Below, in pieces: positions 1 through 8,758 of a DNA stretch of 64,000 bases. Where the stretch lies: contig NZ_LT629693.1 in the NCBI RefSeq assembly GCF_900099825.1, positions 992,001-1,056,000 on the forward strand. The letters are read 5' to 3'. The notes below the pieces were generated by a model. That model was not told the DNA's origin, searched no databases, and saw nothing but the letters and a program-made list of their open reading frames with translations. This stretch comes from Bradyrhizobium ottawaense. Lineage in GTDB: Bacteria; Pseudomonadota; Alphaproteobacteria; Rhizobiales; Xanthobacteraceae. A program made the position numbers and the translations under genes. Numbering within the stretch: position 1 is the stretch's first letter; each line of letters begins with the position of its first letter.

Positions 1-124
1 CTGCAACCGAGCCGCCCGCGGCCGCGCCATTGGCGGCTCCCGTTGCCGTGGTGGATTGCGCAAAGGCCGCGCCCGAGGTCAGCAGCGAAGCCGCTACCAG
101 CGAAACAACAAGACGTTTGTTCAT
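1..124 (-). CDS. Exported protein, N-terminal fragment only
   Basis: The gene runs off the left edge, so only its first 41 codons are visible. The ATG is preceded by a strong GGAGGA ribosome site four bases away. The product starts MNKRLVVSLVAASLL and then shows an AFA/QS signal-peptidase I site near residue 22. A low-complexity Ala/Gly/Thr stretch follows. It is therefore an exported (periplasmic or outer-membrane) protein of unknown function. The start and signal peptide are seen directly; nothing about the mature domain can be said. Confidence 0.7.
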   Translation of the reverse strand, partial: MNKRLVVSLVAASLLTSGAAFAQSTTATGAANGAAAGGSVA

Positions 125-239
125 CGTGTCCTCCAGTGATTTGACGATGCGTCATAACCAACGGAGACATGAGATGTTCCGGTTCCTGCTGCCGCTAATG
201 TCATCACGCCAGCAGTTCCCGAACGGTTCCGGTTCCAAA

Positions 240-272
240 CAAAAATGCCGCCGGAACTCCGGCGGCATTTGA
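240..272 (-). terminator. Rho-independent terminator of the acyl-CoA synthetase gene
   Basis: An 11-bp perfect stem (244-254 with 259-269, loop AACT) is followed on the minus strand by a T run. It begins about 22 bases beyond the stop codon of the minus-strand acyl-CoA synthetase gene. Confidence 0.85.
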
Positions 273-294
273 ATCATGAGGCTTGTATCGATCG

Positions 295-2424
295 TTACAG
301 CAGGCCGGCGCCGCGCGCCCATTTGTATTTGGCGCCGAGCACCTCGACCGGCAGTTCGGTCGAGTAGGCATAGGACGGGATGCCGTTCTGGTAGAGATAT
401 TCGGCGGCCTCCTCGACCTCGACGTCGCCGGCGAGCGAGGCGACGATCGGCTTCACAAAACCCTTGGCCTCCATCTCCTTCTTCACTTCGACCATGTTGC
501 GCGCGAACACCATCGGCGGCGTCACGATGGTGTGCCAGTAACCGAGGATCAGCGCATGAATGCGCTCATCCGACAGGCCGAGCTTGACGGTGTTGACATA
601 GGTGATCGGCGGCTCGCCGCCGGTGATGTCGACCGGGTTGCCGGCAGCACCAAACGGCGGGATGAACTTGCGGAAGGCGGCATCGAGGTCCGGCGGCATC
701 GCCATCAGCGACAGGCCGTTGTCGACCACGGAGTCCGACAGCAGCACGCCCGAACCGCCCGCGCCGGTGATGATCAGGATGTTCTCACCCTTCGGGGTCG
801 GCAAGACAGGCACGCCGCGCGCGAATTCGAGCAATTGGCGAAGTGAGCGGGCGCGGATCACGCCGGACTGCTTGAGCACGTCTTCATAGATCTTGTCGTT
901 GCCGGCGAGTGCGCCGGTATGCGACGCCGCCGCCTTGGCGCCGGCCGAGGTGCGGCCGGCCTTGAGCACGATCACCGGCTTCGTTTTGGAGACGCGCTTG
1001 GCGGCTTCCGCGAAGGCGCGGCCGTCCTTCAGGTCCTCGCAATGCTGGGCGATCAGGCTGGTGTTGGGGTCCTGCTCGAAGAAGGCGAGCAGATCGTCCT
1101 CGTCGATGTCGGACTTGTTGCCGAGGCCGACGATCGCGGAGACGCCCATCTTGGCCGAGCGCGAGAAGCCGATGATCGCCATGCCGATGCCGCCGGACTG
1201 CGACGACAGCGCCGCCGAACCCTTGACGTCGTAGGCCGTACAGAACGTGGCGCAGAGATTGGCCGGCGTATAGTAGAAGCCGTAGATGTTCGGCCCCATC
1301 AGGCGGACATTGTACTTCTTGCCGATCTCGACGATCTCGGCCTGCAGTTCGGGCGCGCCGGCTTCGGCAAAGCCCGACGGAATCAGCACGGCGCCGGGAA
1401 TTTTCTTCTCGCCGCATTCGATCAAGGCGCCGGCGACGAATTTTGCCGGGATCGCGAACACCGCGGTGTCGATCACGCCGGGAACGTCCTTGACGCTCTT
1501 GTAGGCCTTGTAGCCCAGGATCTCGGGGGCCTTGGGGTGGATCGGATAGATCTCACCCTTGTAGCCGCCGTTGATCAGGTTCTTCATCACGGAATTGCCG
1601 ATCTTGCCGTCTTCGGCGGAGGCGCCGATCACGGCGACGCCCTTCGGCTGCATGATGCGGTTCATCGCGACGACGATCTCTTCGGTCGGGCGCGGCGCCG
1701 GGCGCGGCTTGTAGTCGAAATCGACGACGATGCGCACGTCCGCGGCAATCGCGTCCTTCTTGGTGGCGAATACCGGGTTGAGATCGAGCTCGACGATTTC
1801 GGGGAAGTCGCTGACGAGTTTCGACACCTTGACGATGACGTCGGCCAGCGCGTCGCGGTTGACGGGATCGCCGCCACGCACGCCCTTCAGCATGTCATGG
1901 GACTGGATGCCGTCCAGCATCGACAGCGCGTCGTCCTTGGTCGCGGGCGCGAGACGGAAGGTGATGTCCTTCAAGACTTCGACCAGCACGCCGCCGAGGC
2001 CGAACGCGACCAGCTTGCCGAACGATCCGTCGGTAATTGAACCGACGATGACTTCGGTGCCGCCGGCCAGCATCTGCTGCACCTGGATGCCCTCGATCTT
2101 GGCATCGGCCTTATACTTCTTCGCATTGGCCAGAATGGTGTCGTAGCTCTTTTCCGCGTCGGCCGCGGTCTTGACGCCGACGATCACGCCGCCGGCTTCG
2201 GTCTTGTGCAGGATATCCGGCGAGACGATCTTCATCACCACCGGGAAGCCCATGCCATCAGCCAGCTTGGCGGCTTCGGCGGCGGACTTCGCCACCCCCT
2301 CCTTCGGAACCGGGATTCCGTAGGCATCGCAGACCAGTTTGCCTTCCGGCGCCGTCAGGCTGGTGCGTTTGTCCGCTTTGACCGCATCGAGAACCTTGCG
2401 GACCGCATCTTTGGAATTCAACAT
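295..2424 (-). CDS. ADP-forming acyl-CoA synthetase (acetate-CoA ligase family)
   Basis: This 709-residue protein has the fused ADP-forming acyl-CoA synthetase layout with the ATP-grasp domain first (about 1-235; H73 in SPDILHKTEAGGV), then a CoA-binding Rossmann domain (about 255-350; GVAVIGAS) and a succinyl-CoA-ligase-like domain (about 375-540) containing the expected phospho-histidine, H502 in SHTGALAGN. Family members form an acyl-CoA from acid, CoA and ATP, or run in reverse to make ATP. It diverges from gntR-oxc-frc and carries the same operator in its promoter, so it probably activates an acid linked to oxalate use (oxalate, formate or acetate). The substrate cannot be read from sequence. 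The start has GGAGG seven bases upstream. Confidence 0.85.
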   Translation of the reverse strand: MLNSKDAVRKVLDAVKADKRTSLTAPEGKLVCDAYGIPVPKEGVAKSAAEAAKLADGMGFPVVMKIVSPDILHKTEAGGVIVGVKTAADAEKSYDTILANAKKYKADAKIEGIQVQQMLAGGTEVIVGSITDGSFGKLVAFGLGGVLVEVLKDITFRLAPATKDDALSMLDGIQSHDMLKGVRGGDPVNRDALADVIVKVSKLVSDFPEIVELDLNPVFATKKDAIAADVRIVVDFDYKPRPAPRPTEEIVVAMNRIMQPKGVAVIGASAEDGKIGNSVMKNLINGGYKGEIYPIHPKAPEILGYKAYKSVKDVPGVIDTAVFAIPAKFVAGALIECGEKKIPGAVLIPSGFAEAGAPELQAEIVEIGKKYNVRLMGPNIYGFYYTPANLCATFCTAYDVKGSAALSSQSGGIGMAIIGFSRSAKMGVSAIVGLGNKSDIDEDDLLAFFEQDPNTSLIAQHCEDLKDGRAFAEAAKRVSKTKPVIVLKAGRTSAGAKAAASHTGALAGNDKIYEDVLKQSGVIRARSLRQLLEFARGVPVLPTPKGENILIITGAGGSGVLLSDSVVDNGLSLMAMPPDLDAAFRKFIPPFGAAGNPVDITGGEPPITYVNTVKLGLSDERIHALILGYWHTIVTPPMVFARNMVEVKKEMEAKGFVKPIVASLAGDVEVEEAAEYLYQNGIPSYAYSTELPVEVLGAKYKWARGAGLL

Positions 2425-2452
2425 TGGTTTCCTCCGGGGGACGTCTATTTTA

Positions 2453-2469
2453 TGGCATTTGGTATGCCA
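2453..2469 (-). promoter_or_regulatory. Operator 1 of the oxalate regulon (acyl-CoA synthetase promoter)
   Basis: TGGCAT-TTGGT-ATGCCA is a perfect 6-bp inverted repeat with a 5-bp spacer. It lies 29 bp upstream of the minus-strand synthetase start. On that strand TTGACA (2485-2480) is a consensus -35 box, and the operator covers the -10 position 17 bp downstream. Binding here would block transcription. Confidence 0.75.
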
Positions 2470-2533
2470 GCGGAGAGATTGTCAAGCCGCATGATCCTGT
2501 GGAAACGCTGAAAACACGGGCAACTTGACATGG

Positions 2534-2550
2534 TGGTATTTGGTATGCCA
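2534..2550 (+). promoter_or_regulatory. Operator 2 of the oxalate regulon (gntR-oxc-frc promoter)
   Basis: TGGTAT-TTGGT-ATGCCA differs from operator 1 at one base. A perfect TTGACA -35 box is at 2525-2530, and the operator starts three bases after it, inside the spacer. This is the geometry of an autorepressed regulator promoter. The -10 box is poor (A/T-rich run near 2550-2556). Confidence 0.75.
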
Positions 2551-2605
2551 AAAATTAAGCGGTAATCTTCTGCTACAAGATGTCTCCCATGGATGGAGAC
2601 GAATC

Positions 2606-3337
2606 GTGCCCGCACGCAAACAACCCAAGGCTTCGCCTGTTATGCCCGAGGCAGATATCACGATCGTTCGGATTGCGCCTGAGACGAGCTTCAAGAACAA
2701 GGCCTATGACGCCTTGAAGGAAGCTATTCTCAAGATGGACATCTATGCGACTCCCGAGCAGGTGATGCTCGACGAGCGCGCACTGTCCGAACGCCTCGGC
2801 GTCAGCCGCACCCCCATTCGCGAAGCCATCGCGATGCTGGAGCAGGACGGCTTCGTCAAGACCGTGCCGCGCCGCGGCATTGTCGTGGTCCGCCGCACCA
2901 AGGCCGAGATCGTCGACATGATCCGCGCCTGGGCTGCGCTCGAGAGCATGGCCGCGCGCCTGATCACGACCACCGCGCGCAAGAAGGACATCACGGCGCT
3001 GCGCGACTTCTTCAAGGATTTCGGCAAGGACCGCCTGCCGCAGGATCACATCGAGGAATATTCCAAGGCCAATATCGCCTTCCACCAGGCGCTGATCTCG
3101 TTGTCGGAATCGCCCGTACTGGTCGACATGACCAACGATATCCTGCTGCACGTGCGCGGCTACCGGCAATTGACCATCGGTCGCACGGATCGCACCGCGA
3201 CATCCCTCCCCGAGCATATGGGCATCATCGAGGCGCTGGAAGCGCGCGATACCGAGCTCGCCGAGAAGCGCGCACGCGATCACACGCTGGGCCTTGCCGC
3301 CTATGTCGAGGCGCACGGCCAAGAACTTTTTACATAG
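2606..3337 (+). CDS. GntR-family (FCD) transcriptional regulator, probable repressor of the oxalate regulon
   Basis: The N-terminal winged helix (about 30-100) has the classic GntR pattern [25 protein letters not shown]. An all-helical FCD effector domain follows (about 105-235), with its typical pattern of Asp/His metal-ligand positions. GTG at 2606 is chosen because GGAG lies seven bases upstream; this gives 243 residues. ATG 2642 is possible, and starts before 2590 would read through the operator. The gene is first in an apparent gntR-oxc-frc operon and has an operator in its own promoter. FCD regulators usually release DNA on binding a small organic acid, so oxalate, oxalyl-CoA or formate is a reasonable inferred ligand. 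Confidence 0.88.
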   Translation: MPARKQPKASPVMPEADITIVRIAPETSFKNKAYDALKEAILKMDIYATPEQVMLDERALSERLGVSRTPIREAIAMLEQDGFVKTVPRRGIVVVRRTKAEIVDMIRAWAALESMAARLITTTARKKDITALRDFFKDFGKDRLPQDHIEEYSKANIAFHQALISLSESPVLVDMTNDILLHVRGYRQLTIGRTDRTATSLPEHMGIIEALEARDTELAEKRARDHTLGLAAYVEAHGQELFT

Positions 3338-3401
3338 AAGCAACTTCGCATCAGAAGACGATCAAAGTCGTCCGAACCAAAGCGATCAGGGAGAGAATCC
3401 G

Positions 3402-5144
3402 ATGCTGAACACCGCGACCAAGACCGAAGCACCGGGCTCCGAGCAAGAGCTGCAAGGAGAACTGACGGACGGCTTTCATCTCGTCATCGATGCGCTGAAG
3501 CTCAACGGCATCAACACCATCTACGGCGTGCCGGGCATCCCGATCACCGACCTCGGCCGCATGATGCAGGCGGCGGGCATTCGCGTGCTGTCGTTCCGCC
3601 ACGAGCAGAACGCAGGTTACGCCGCCTCGATTGCCGGCTTTCTGACCAAGAAGCCCGGCATCTGCCTCACCGTCTCGGCGCCGGGTTTTCTCAACGGCCT
3701 GACCGCGCTCGCCCACGCCACCACCAACTGCTTTCCGATGATCCTGATCTCGGGCTCGTCCGAGCGTGAAATCGTCGACCTGCAGCAGGGCGACTATGAA
3801 GAGATGGACCAGCTCGCGATTGCCAAACCGCTGTGCAAGGCGGCGTTCCGCGTGCTCCATGCCGCCGACATCGGCATCGGCCTGGCGCGTGCGATCCGCG
3901 CCGCGGTGTCGGGCCGTCCGGGCGGCGTCTATCTCGATCTGCCCGCAAAGCTGTTCGGCCAGGTAATGGATGCGGCGGCCGGCGCCAAGTCGCTGGTCAA
4001 GGTGATCGACGCAGCGCCGGCGCAGATCCCGGCGCCGTCGGCGGTCAAGCGCGCGCTCGACGTGCTCAAGAGCGCCAAGCGTCCCCTCATCATCCTCGGC
4101 AAGGGTGCGGCCTACGCGCAGGCCGATGACGACATCCGCAAGTTCGTCGAAAAGAGCGGCGTGCCGTTCCTGCAGATGAGCATGGCCAAGGGCCTGCTGC
4201 CGGACACCCATGCACAGTCCGCCGGCGCGGCGCGCTCCACCGTGCTGAAAGATGCCGACGTCGTCATGCTGATCGGCGCCCGTCTCAACTGGCTGCTCTC
4301 GCACGGCAAGGGCAAGACCTGGGGCGATGCGCCGAAGAAATTCATCCAGATCGATATCGAGCCGAAGGAAATGGATTCCAACGTCGAGATCGTGGCCCCC
4401 GTGGTCGGCGATATCGGCTCCTGCGTGTCGGCATTTCTCGAAGCCATGGGCGGCAACTGGTCGCCGGCGCCGGCCGACTGGCTCTCGACCGTCGCCAAGA
4501 AGCGCGACGAGAACGTCGCCAAGATGGCGCCGAAGCTGATGAGCAACGCCTCGCCGATGGATTATCACGGCGCGCTCGGCGCGCTGCGCACCATCGTCAA
4601 GGAGCGGCCCGACGCGATCTTCGTCAACGAAGGCGCCAACACGCTCGACCTCGCCCGCGGCGTCATCGACATGTACAAGCCGCGCAAGCGGCTCGACGTC
4701 GGCACCTGGGGCGTGATGGGCATCGGCATGGGCTATTCGATTGCCGCGGCGATCGAGACCGGCAAGCCAGTGCTGGCGGTCGAAGGCGACTCGGCGTTCG
4801 GCTTCTCCGGCATGGAGGTCGAGACCATCTGCCGCTACAAGCTGCCGATCTGCATCGTCATCTTCAACAATGACGGCATCTATCGCGGTACCGACGTCAA
4901 CTCGGCAAATTCCGATCCGGCGACGACGGTGTTCGTCAAGGGCTCGCGTTACGACAAGATGATGGAAGCCTTCGGCGGCGTCGGCGTCAACGCCACCTCG
5001 CCCGACGAACTGAAGCGCGCCGTCAACGAGGCGATGGATTCCGGCAAACCGACGCTGATCAACGCGGTGATCGATCCGGCGGCCGGCAGCGAGAGCGGCC
5101 GCATCGGCAACCTCAATCCGCAAAGCGCGCTGAAGAAGAAGTGA
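3402..5144 (+). CDS. oxc: Oxalyl-CoA decarboxylase
   Basis: This ThDP-dependent enzyme converts oxalyl-CoA to formyl-CoA and CO2 in the cytoplasm. The 580-residue length fits the family. It has the N-terminal PYR domain with the cofactor-activating Glu (E68 in [12 protein letters not shown]), a central domain with [16 protein letters not shown], and a C-terminal PP domain with the metal/diphosphate motif [13 protein letters not shown]...NNDGIYRG. The NNDGIYRG Tyr matches the active-site Tyr of the Oxalobacter enzyme. The ATG has GGGAGAG upstream; an earlier in-frame ATG at 3294 overlaps gntR and lacks a ribosome site. It is 64 bp after gntR and upstream of frc. Identification as Oxc rather than another ThDP decarboxylase is supported by the neighbouring frc and oxlT genes. 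Confidence 0.95.
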   Translation: MLNTATKTEAPGSEQELQGELTDGFHLVIDALKLNGINTIYGVPGIPITDLGRMMQAAGIRVLSFRHEQNAGYAASIAGFLTKKPGICLTVSAPGFLNGLTALAHATTNCFPMILISGSSEREIVDLQQGDYEEMDQLAIAKPLCKAAFRVLHAADIGIGLARAIRAAVSGRPGGVYLDLPAKLFGQVMDAAAGAKSLVKVIDAAPAQIPAPSAVKRALDVLKSAKRPLIILGKGAAYAQADDDIRKFVEKSGVPFLQMSMAKGLLPDTHAQSAGAARSTVLKDADVVMLIGARLNWLLSHGKGKTWGDAPKKFIQIDIEPKEMDSNVEIVAPVVGDIGSCVSAFLEAMGGNWSPAPADWLSTVAKKRDENVAKMAPKLMSNASPMDYHGALGALRTIVKERPDAIFVNEGANTLDLARGVIDMYKPRKRLDVGTWGVMGIGMGYSIAAAIETGKPVLAVEGDSAFGFSGMEVETICRYKLPICIVIFNNDGIYRGTDVNSANSDPATTVFVKGSRYDKMMEAFGGVGVNATSPDELKRAVNEAMDSGKPTLINAVIDPAAGSESGRIGNLNPQSALKKK

Positions 5145-5159
5145 ACTGATTGACCCATC

Positions 5160-5275
5160 GGCGTCATTCCCCGCAGAGGCGGGGAATCCAGTAAGCGCCG
5201 AACCATCGTGTGACGAAGGCTGTGCCCGACTGAATCGACGGTGAATACTGGATGCCCGCCTTCGCGGGCATGACG
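5160..5275. repeat. Palindromic intergenic repeat between oxc and frc
   Basis: Two short perfect hairpins, 5166-5174/5179-5187 (loop AGAG) and 5253-5259/5264-5270 (loop CTTC), bracket a 65-bp middle. This is the common 'gtcattcccc...gcgggcatgacg' type of rhizobial intergenic repeat. It fills almost the whole 160-bp oxc-frc gap. In mRNA it would form two hairpins without a T run, so it could protect or trim the oxc transcript. Confidence 0.8.
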
Positions 5276-5304
5276 GCAACAGAGAGAGTAGAAGGAGCAA
5301 GACG

Positions 5305-6582
5305 ATGACAAAGGCGCTTACGGGCGTTCGCATTCTCGATTTCACCCACGTCCAGTCCGGACCGACCTGCACGCAGTTGCTGGCCTGGTTCGGCGCCGAC
5401 GTGATCAAGGTCGAGCGTCCCGGCGTTGGCGACATCACACGCGGCCAGTTGCAGGATATCCCCAATGTGGACAGCCTGTATTTCACCATGCTGAACCACA
5501 ACAAGCGCTCGATCACGCTCGACACCAAGAACCCCAAGGGCAAGGAAGTTCTCACCGCGCTGATCAAGAGCTGCGACGTGCTGGTGGAAAATTTCGGACC
5601 CGGCGTGCTCGATCGCATGGGTTTCCCCTGGGAGAAGATCCAGAGCATCAACCCGAAGATGATCGTGGCCTCGATCAAGGGCTTTGGCCCCGGCCCCTAC
5701 GAAGACTGCAAGGTCTATGAGAACGTCGCCCAGTGCACCGGCGGCGCGGCATCGACCACCGGCTTCCGCGACGGCCTGCCGCTGGTCACCGGCGCGCAGA
5801 TCGGCGACAGCGGCACCGGGTTGCATCTGGCGCTCGGCATCGTCACCGCGCTCTATCAGCGCACCGTCACCGGCAAGGGCCAGAAAGTCACCGCCGCGAT
5901 GCAGGACGGCGTGCTCAATCTGGCGCGCGTCAAACTGCGCGACCAGCAGCGCCTCGCCCATGGTCCGCTGAAGGAATACAGCCAGTTCGGCGAAGGCATT
6001 CCGTTCGGCGACGCGGTGCCGCGCGCCGGCAACGATTCCGGCGGCGGCCAGCCCGGCCGCATTCTGAAGTGCAAGGGCTGGGAGCAGGATCCCAATGCCT
6101 ATATCTATTTCATCACCCAGGCGCCGGTCTGGGAGAAGATCTGCGACGTGATCGGCGAGCCCGGCTGGAAGACCCATCCGGATTACGCCAAGCCGCCGGC
6201 CCGACTGTCGCGCCTCAACGAGATCTTCGCGCGCATCGAACAATGGACCATGACCAAGACCAAGTTCGAGGCGATGGACATCCTCAACAAGGACGACATC
6301 CCCTGCGGGCCGATCCTGTCGATGAAGGAGATCGCGGAAGACCAGTCGCTGCGCGCCACCGGCACCGTGGTCGAGGTCGACCATCCCACCCGCGGCAAGT
6401 ACATCTCGGTCGGCAACCCGATCAAGCTGTCGGACTCCCCGAGCGACGTCACCCGCTCGCCACTGCTCGGCGAGCACACCGACGAAATCCTGCGCCAGGT
6501 GCTCGGCTTCTCCGACCACCAGGTCGCCGAAATCCACGATTCCGGCGCGCTCGACCCGCCGCGCAAGCAGGCGGCCGAATAG
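5305..6582 (+). CDS. frc: Formyl-CoA:oxalate CoA-transferase
   Basis: This class III CoA-transferase moves CoA from formyl-CoA to oxalate, releasing formate and regenerating oxalyl-CoA for Oxc. The 425-residue length is typical. The catalytic aspartate is D168 in [11 protein letters not shown] (Asp169 of the Oxalobacter enzyme), and the flexible glycine loop that guards the active site is seen as [10 protein letters not shown]. The N-terminal [14 protein letters not shown] is the standard CoA-binding entry strand. ATG 5305 follows AAGGAG at a good distance. It is third in gntR-oxc-frc and is followed by a strong terminator. No separate operator lies in front of it, so it should share the gntR promoter. 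Confidence 0.96.
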   Translation: MTKALTGVRILDFTHVQSGPTCTQLLAWFGADVIKVERPGVGDITRGQLQDIPNVDSLYFTMLNHNKRSITLDTKNPKGKEVLTALIKSCDVLVENFGPGVLDRMGFPWEKIQSINPKMIVASIKGFGPGPYEDCKVYENVAQCTGGAASTTGFRDGLPLVTGAQIGDSGTGLHLALGIVTALYQRTVTGKGQKVTAAMQDGVLNLARVKLRDQQRLAHGPLKEYSQFGEGIPFGDAVPRAGNDSGGGQPGRILKCKGWEQDPNAYIYFITQAPVWEKICDVIGEPGWKTHPDYAKPPARLSRLNEIFARIEQWTMTKTKFEAMDILNKDDIPCGPILSMKEIAEDQSLRATGTVVEVDHPTRGKYISVGNPIKLSDSPSDVTRSPLLGEHTDEILRQVLGFSDHQVAEIHDSGALDPPRKQAAE

Positions 6583-6619
6583 ACCCGTCTCGCCTGCCAG
6601 TATCGGCCAAGGGATTGTT

Positions 6620-6647
6620 AAGGCCGCCGGTTTCCGGCGGCCTTTTC
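6620..6647 (+). terminator. Rho-independent terminator after frc
   Basis: The 11-bp GC-rich stem 6620-6630/6634-6644 with a 3-base loop and a short T run lies 37 bases after the frc stop. It closes the gntR-oxc-frc transcript. Confidence 0.85.
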
Positions 6648-6727
6648 ATGATCTGGAATGCCAATTGCCCTATTTATGTTGCATTGCAAACTCTTGATTG
6701 CTGCCATGCAAACAAGTCTGTTGCGAC

Positions 6728-6744
6728 TGGTATCTGGTATACAT
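6728..6744 (+). promoter_or_regulatory. Operator 3 of the oxalate regulon (45-codon ORF promoter)
   Basis: TGGTAT-CTGGT-ATACAT keeps the left arm and spacer of operator 2 and most of the right arm. It sits between a -35-like TTGCGA (6721-6726) and a -10-like TAAATT (6744-6749), a 17-bp spacing. This is the weakest palindrome of the promoter-linked set. Confidence 0.6.
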
Positions 6745-6802
6745 AAATTGACCCCAGATCACGAAGCGGAGCCGTTCCGCACTTCAAGAAAAGGGGACCC
6801 AG

Positions 6803-6940
6803 ATGTCCAAGACTGCATCCATCGACCTCGTACCCTCCAGCTCGCTGTTCGCACGTCTGATGGCGACGATCGACCGCCTGTTGATGGCCAGCGCGCGCAT
6901 CTCCAACCGTAACGGCGACCTGCCCCACTTCGGTCTCTGA
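6803..6940 (+). CDS. Small 45-residue protein in the oxalate regulon
   Basis: This short ORF has its own ribosome site (AGGGGA, 5-6 bases upstream), its own promoter with an oxalate-regulon operator 60 bp upstream, and its own terminator about 80 bp downstream. The product begins MSKTASIDLVPSSSL and ends RNGDLPHFGL. The middle (FARLMATIDRLLMASARI) could form one amphipathic helix; there is no signal peptide or membrane segment. I do not recognise the family. The complete promoter-ORF-terminator unit is what argues for a real gene. A role in oxalate uptake or metabolism is inferred only from co-regulation. It could instead be a regulatory RNA with a fortuitous ORF. Confidence 0.6.
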   Translation: MSKTASIDLVPSSSLFARLMATIDRLLMASARISNRNGDLPHFGL

Positions 6941-7020
6941 GCCCCTGCGAATCACGGGCTGCCATCGCAGTTTCCCGTGGATGGCATCCGGCTTCTCCCC
7001 AGCCTTCGACTATTGACCAA

Positions 7021-7048
7021 TGGCCCCGATCACCGGGGCCATTTTTTA
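7021..7048 (+). terminator. Rho-independent terminator after the 45-codon ORF
   Basis: The perfect GC stem 7022-7028/7034-7040 (loop ATCAC) is followed by six T residues. It separates the small gene from the oxlT promoter. Confidence 0.88.
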
Positions 7049-7138
7049 TGGCGCCGTCGCGCCGCCTTTGTCGCCGGTCACGCGTGCTGCGACATATAAG
7101 CACGCATCCCGTGCGGCCGCGCCAATTCGCTTGAACCT

Positions 7139-7155
7139 TGGCATATCGGATACCA
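7139..7155 (+). promoter_or_regulatory. Operator 4 of the oxalate regulon (first oxlT promoter)
   Basis: TGGCAT-ATCGG-ATACCA matches the TGGYAT-N5-ATRCCA consensus exactly. It lies between TTGAAC (7131-7136) and CAAAAT (7154-7159), giving a 17-bp promoter spacing that the operator fills. The first antiporter gene starts 53 bp downstream. Confidence 0.75.
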
Positions 7156-7207
7156 AAATGGCGGCATAGCGCTCACCTATCAACAGAAGCGCGCTTCGGG
7201 AGGAGCA

Positions 7208-8497
7208 ATGACGGATATGGTTGAGGCAACAGTTCCGACAGCCGCGCGTGTGAGCGATACCTATCGCTGGACGCAACTTGCGATCGGTGTCGCCGCGATG
7301 GTGATGATCGCCAATTACCAGTACGGCTGGACCTTCTTCGTCCCCGACATCCAGAAGAAATTCGGCTGGGATCGCGCCTCGATCCAGTGGGCGTTCACGC
7401 TGTTCGTGCTGTTCGAAACCTGGCTGGTGCCGGTTGAAGGCTGGTTCGTCGACAAATACGGCCCGCGCCTCGTGGTTCTCATCGGCGGCATCCTGTGCGC
7501 CATCGGATGGGTGATCAACGCCGAGGCCACCACCCTGAACGGTTATTACCTCGGGATGATCGTGGCGGGCATCGGCGCCGGCGGCGTCTACGGCACCTGC
7601 GTCGGCAACGCGCTGAAATGGTTTCCCGACAAGCGCGGCCTCGCCGCCGGCATCACCGCCGCCGGTTTCGGCGCAGGCTCGGCGCTGACGGTCGCGCCGA
7701 TCCAGGCGATGATCAAGGACTCCGGCTTCCAGACCACCTTCCTCTATTTCGGATTGGGCCAGGGCATCCTCATCGTGCTGCTCGCCTTCTTCCTGCTGGC
7801 GCCGAAGGCCGGACAGGTTCCGGCGGTCATCGCCAATGCCAACGTGATCCAGACCCGCCGCAACTACCAGCCGACCGAAGTGATCCGCCAGCCGATCTTC
7901 TGGCTGATGTACTTGATGTTCGTGATCGTCGGCGCCGGCGGATTGATGGTCACGGCGAACCTCAAGCCGATCGCGGTCGACTGGAAGGTCGATGCGATCC
8001 CGGTCACCCTGATCGGAATGACGATGACGGCGGTGACGTTCGCCGCCACCATCGATCGCGTTCTCAACGGCCTGACGCGCCCGTTCTTCGGCTGGATCTC
8101 CGACATGATCGGCCGCGAGAACACCATGTTCATCGCCTTCGGCATGGAAGGCGTCGGCATCTGGGCGCTCTACATGCTGGGCCACGATCCGGTCTGGTTC
8201 GTCATCCTGTCGGGCTTCGTGTTCTTCGCCTGGGGTGAGATCTATTCGCTGTTCCCCTCGACCTGCACCGATACCTTCGGCGCCAAATTCGCGACCACCA
8301 ATGCGGGCCTGCTCTACACCGCAAAGGGCACCGCGGCGCTGCTGGTTCCGATCGCGAACTACATGCAGCAATCCTCGGGAACGTGGGACAACGTCTTCAT
8401 CATTGCGGCCGGCGCCAACATCCTGGCATCGCTGCTGGCGATCCTCGTGCTCAAGCCATGGCGCAAGACGGTGGTGGCCAAGGCGGTCGCCTCCTGA
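7208..8497 (+). CDS. oxlT: MFS oxalate/formate antiporter, OxlT-like (copy 1)
   Basis: This 429-residue, 12-helix major facilitator protein should exchange external oxalate for internal formate across the inner membrane, supplying Oxc/Frc. Family signs are the MFS loop after helix 2 (GWFVDKYGPR), the Gly-rich helix 4 (GIGAGGVYGTCVGNALKWFPDKRG) and LLYTAKGTAALLVP, whose Lys (K373) fits the substrate-binding Lys of helix 11 of Oxalobacter OxlT. The Arg in TIDRVLNG is the likely partner in helix 8. The ATG follows GGGAGGAGC. It has its own operator-promoter and terminator. Transport of another dicarboxylate cannot be excluded, but the two charged residues and context favour oxalate. Confidence 0.88.
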   Translation: MTDMVEATVPTAARVSDTYRWTQLAIGVAAMVMIANYQYGWTFFVPDIQKKFGWDRASIQWAFTLFVLFETWLVPVEGWFVDKYGPRLVVLIGGILCAIGWVINAEATTLNGYYLGMIVAGIGAGGVYGTCVGNALKWFPDKRGLAAGITAAGFGAGSALTVAPIQAMIKDSGFQTTFLYFGLGQGILIVLLAFFLLAPKAGQVPAVIANANVIQTRRNYQPTEVIRQPIFWLMYLMFVIVGAGGLMVTANLKPIAVDWKVDAIPVTLIGMTMTAVTFAATIDRVLNGLTRPFFGWISDMIGRENTMFIAFGMEGVGIWALYMLGHDPVWFVILSGFVFFAWGEIYSLFPSTCTDTFGAKFATTNAGLLYTAKGTAALLVPIANYMQQSSGTWDNVFIIAAGANILASLLAILVLKPWRKTVVAKAVAS

Positions 8498-8520
8498 AGC
8501 GAAAAACCTGTTGCAAACGA

Positions 8521-8552
8521 AGCGCTCGACCCCAGGGTCGGGCGCTTTTTTG
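8521..8552 (+). terminator. Rho-independent terminator after the first oxlT
   Basis: An 11-bp stem starting AGCGCTCGACC with one G-T wobble is followed by six T residues, 24 bp after the stop codon. Confidence 0.87.
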
Positions 8553-8661
8553 TTGCGGCTGGGCTCGGCTTACCTTTGGCCCGGCCTGGCCTTTTCGCGC
8601 AGGAGCTGCGCGATTTGCCCGGGGAGGATGCTGCGCCGCAACCAATGATTAGCTTGCATCC

Positions 8662-8678
8662 TGGAATATAATATACCA
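8662..8678 (+). promoter_or_regulatory. Operator 5 of the oxalate regulon (second oxlT promoter)
   Basis: TGGAAT-ATAAT-ATACCA has one mismatch in the left arm of the palindrome. TTGCAT (8654-8659) is a plausible -35, with CAGCAT (8677-8682) 17 bp further on. The operator again begins two bases after the -35 box. Confidence 0.7.
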
Positions 8679-8758
8679 GCATCCGACCAATGCGTGTGAC
8701 GATCAGTCACAACCTTTGCGACACTAAGTCACAAACGGCAACGCGCCTGGGAGGGCAC

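Noticed and set aside
8690..8758. Upstream start for the second antiporter
   Set aside because: It would add 23 polar residues before the normal MFS N-terminus; GGGAGGG correctly precedes ATG 8759.
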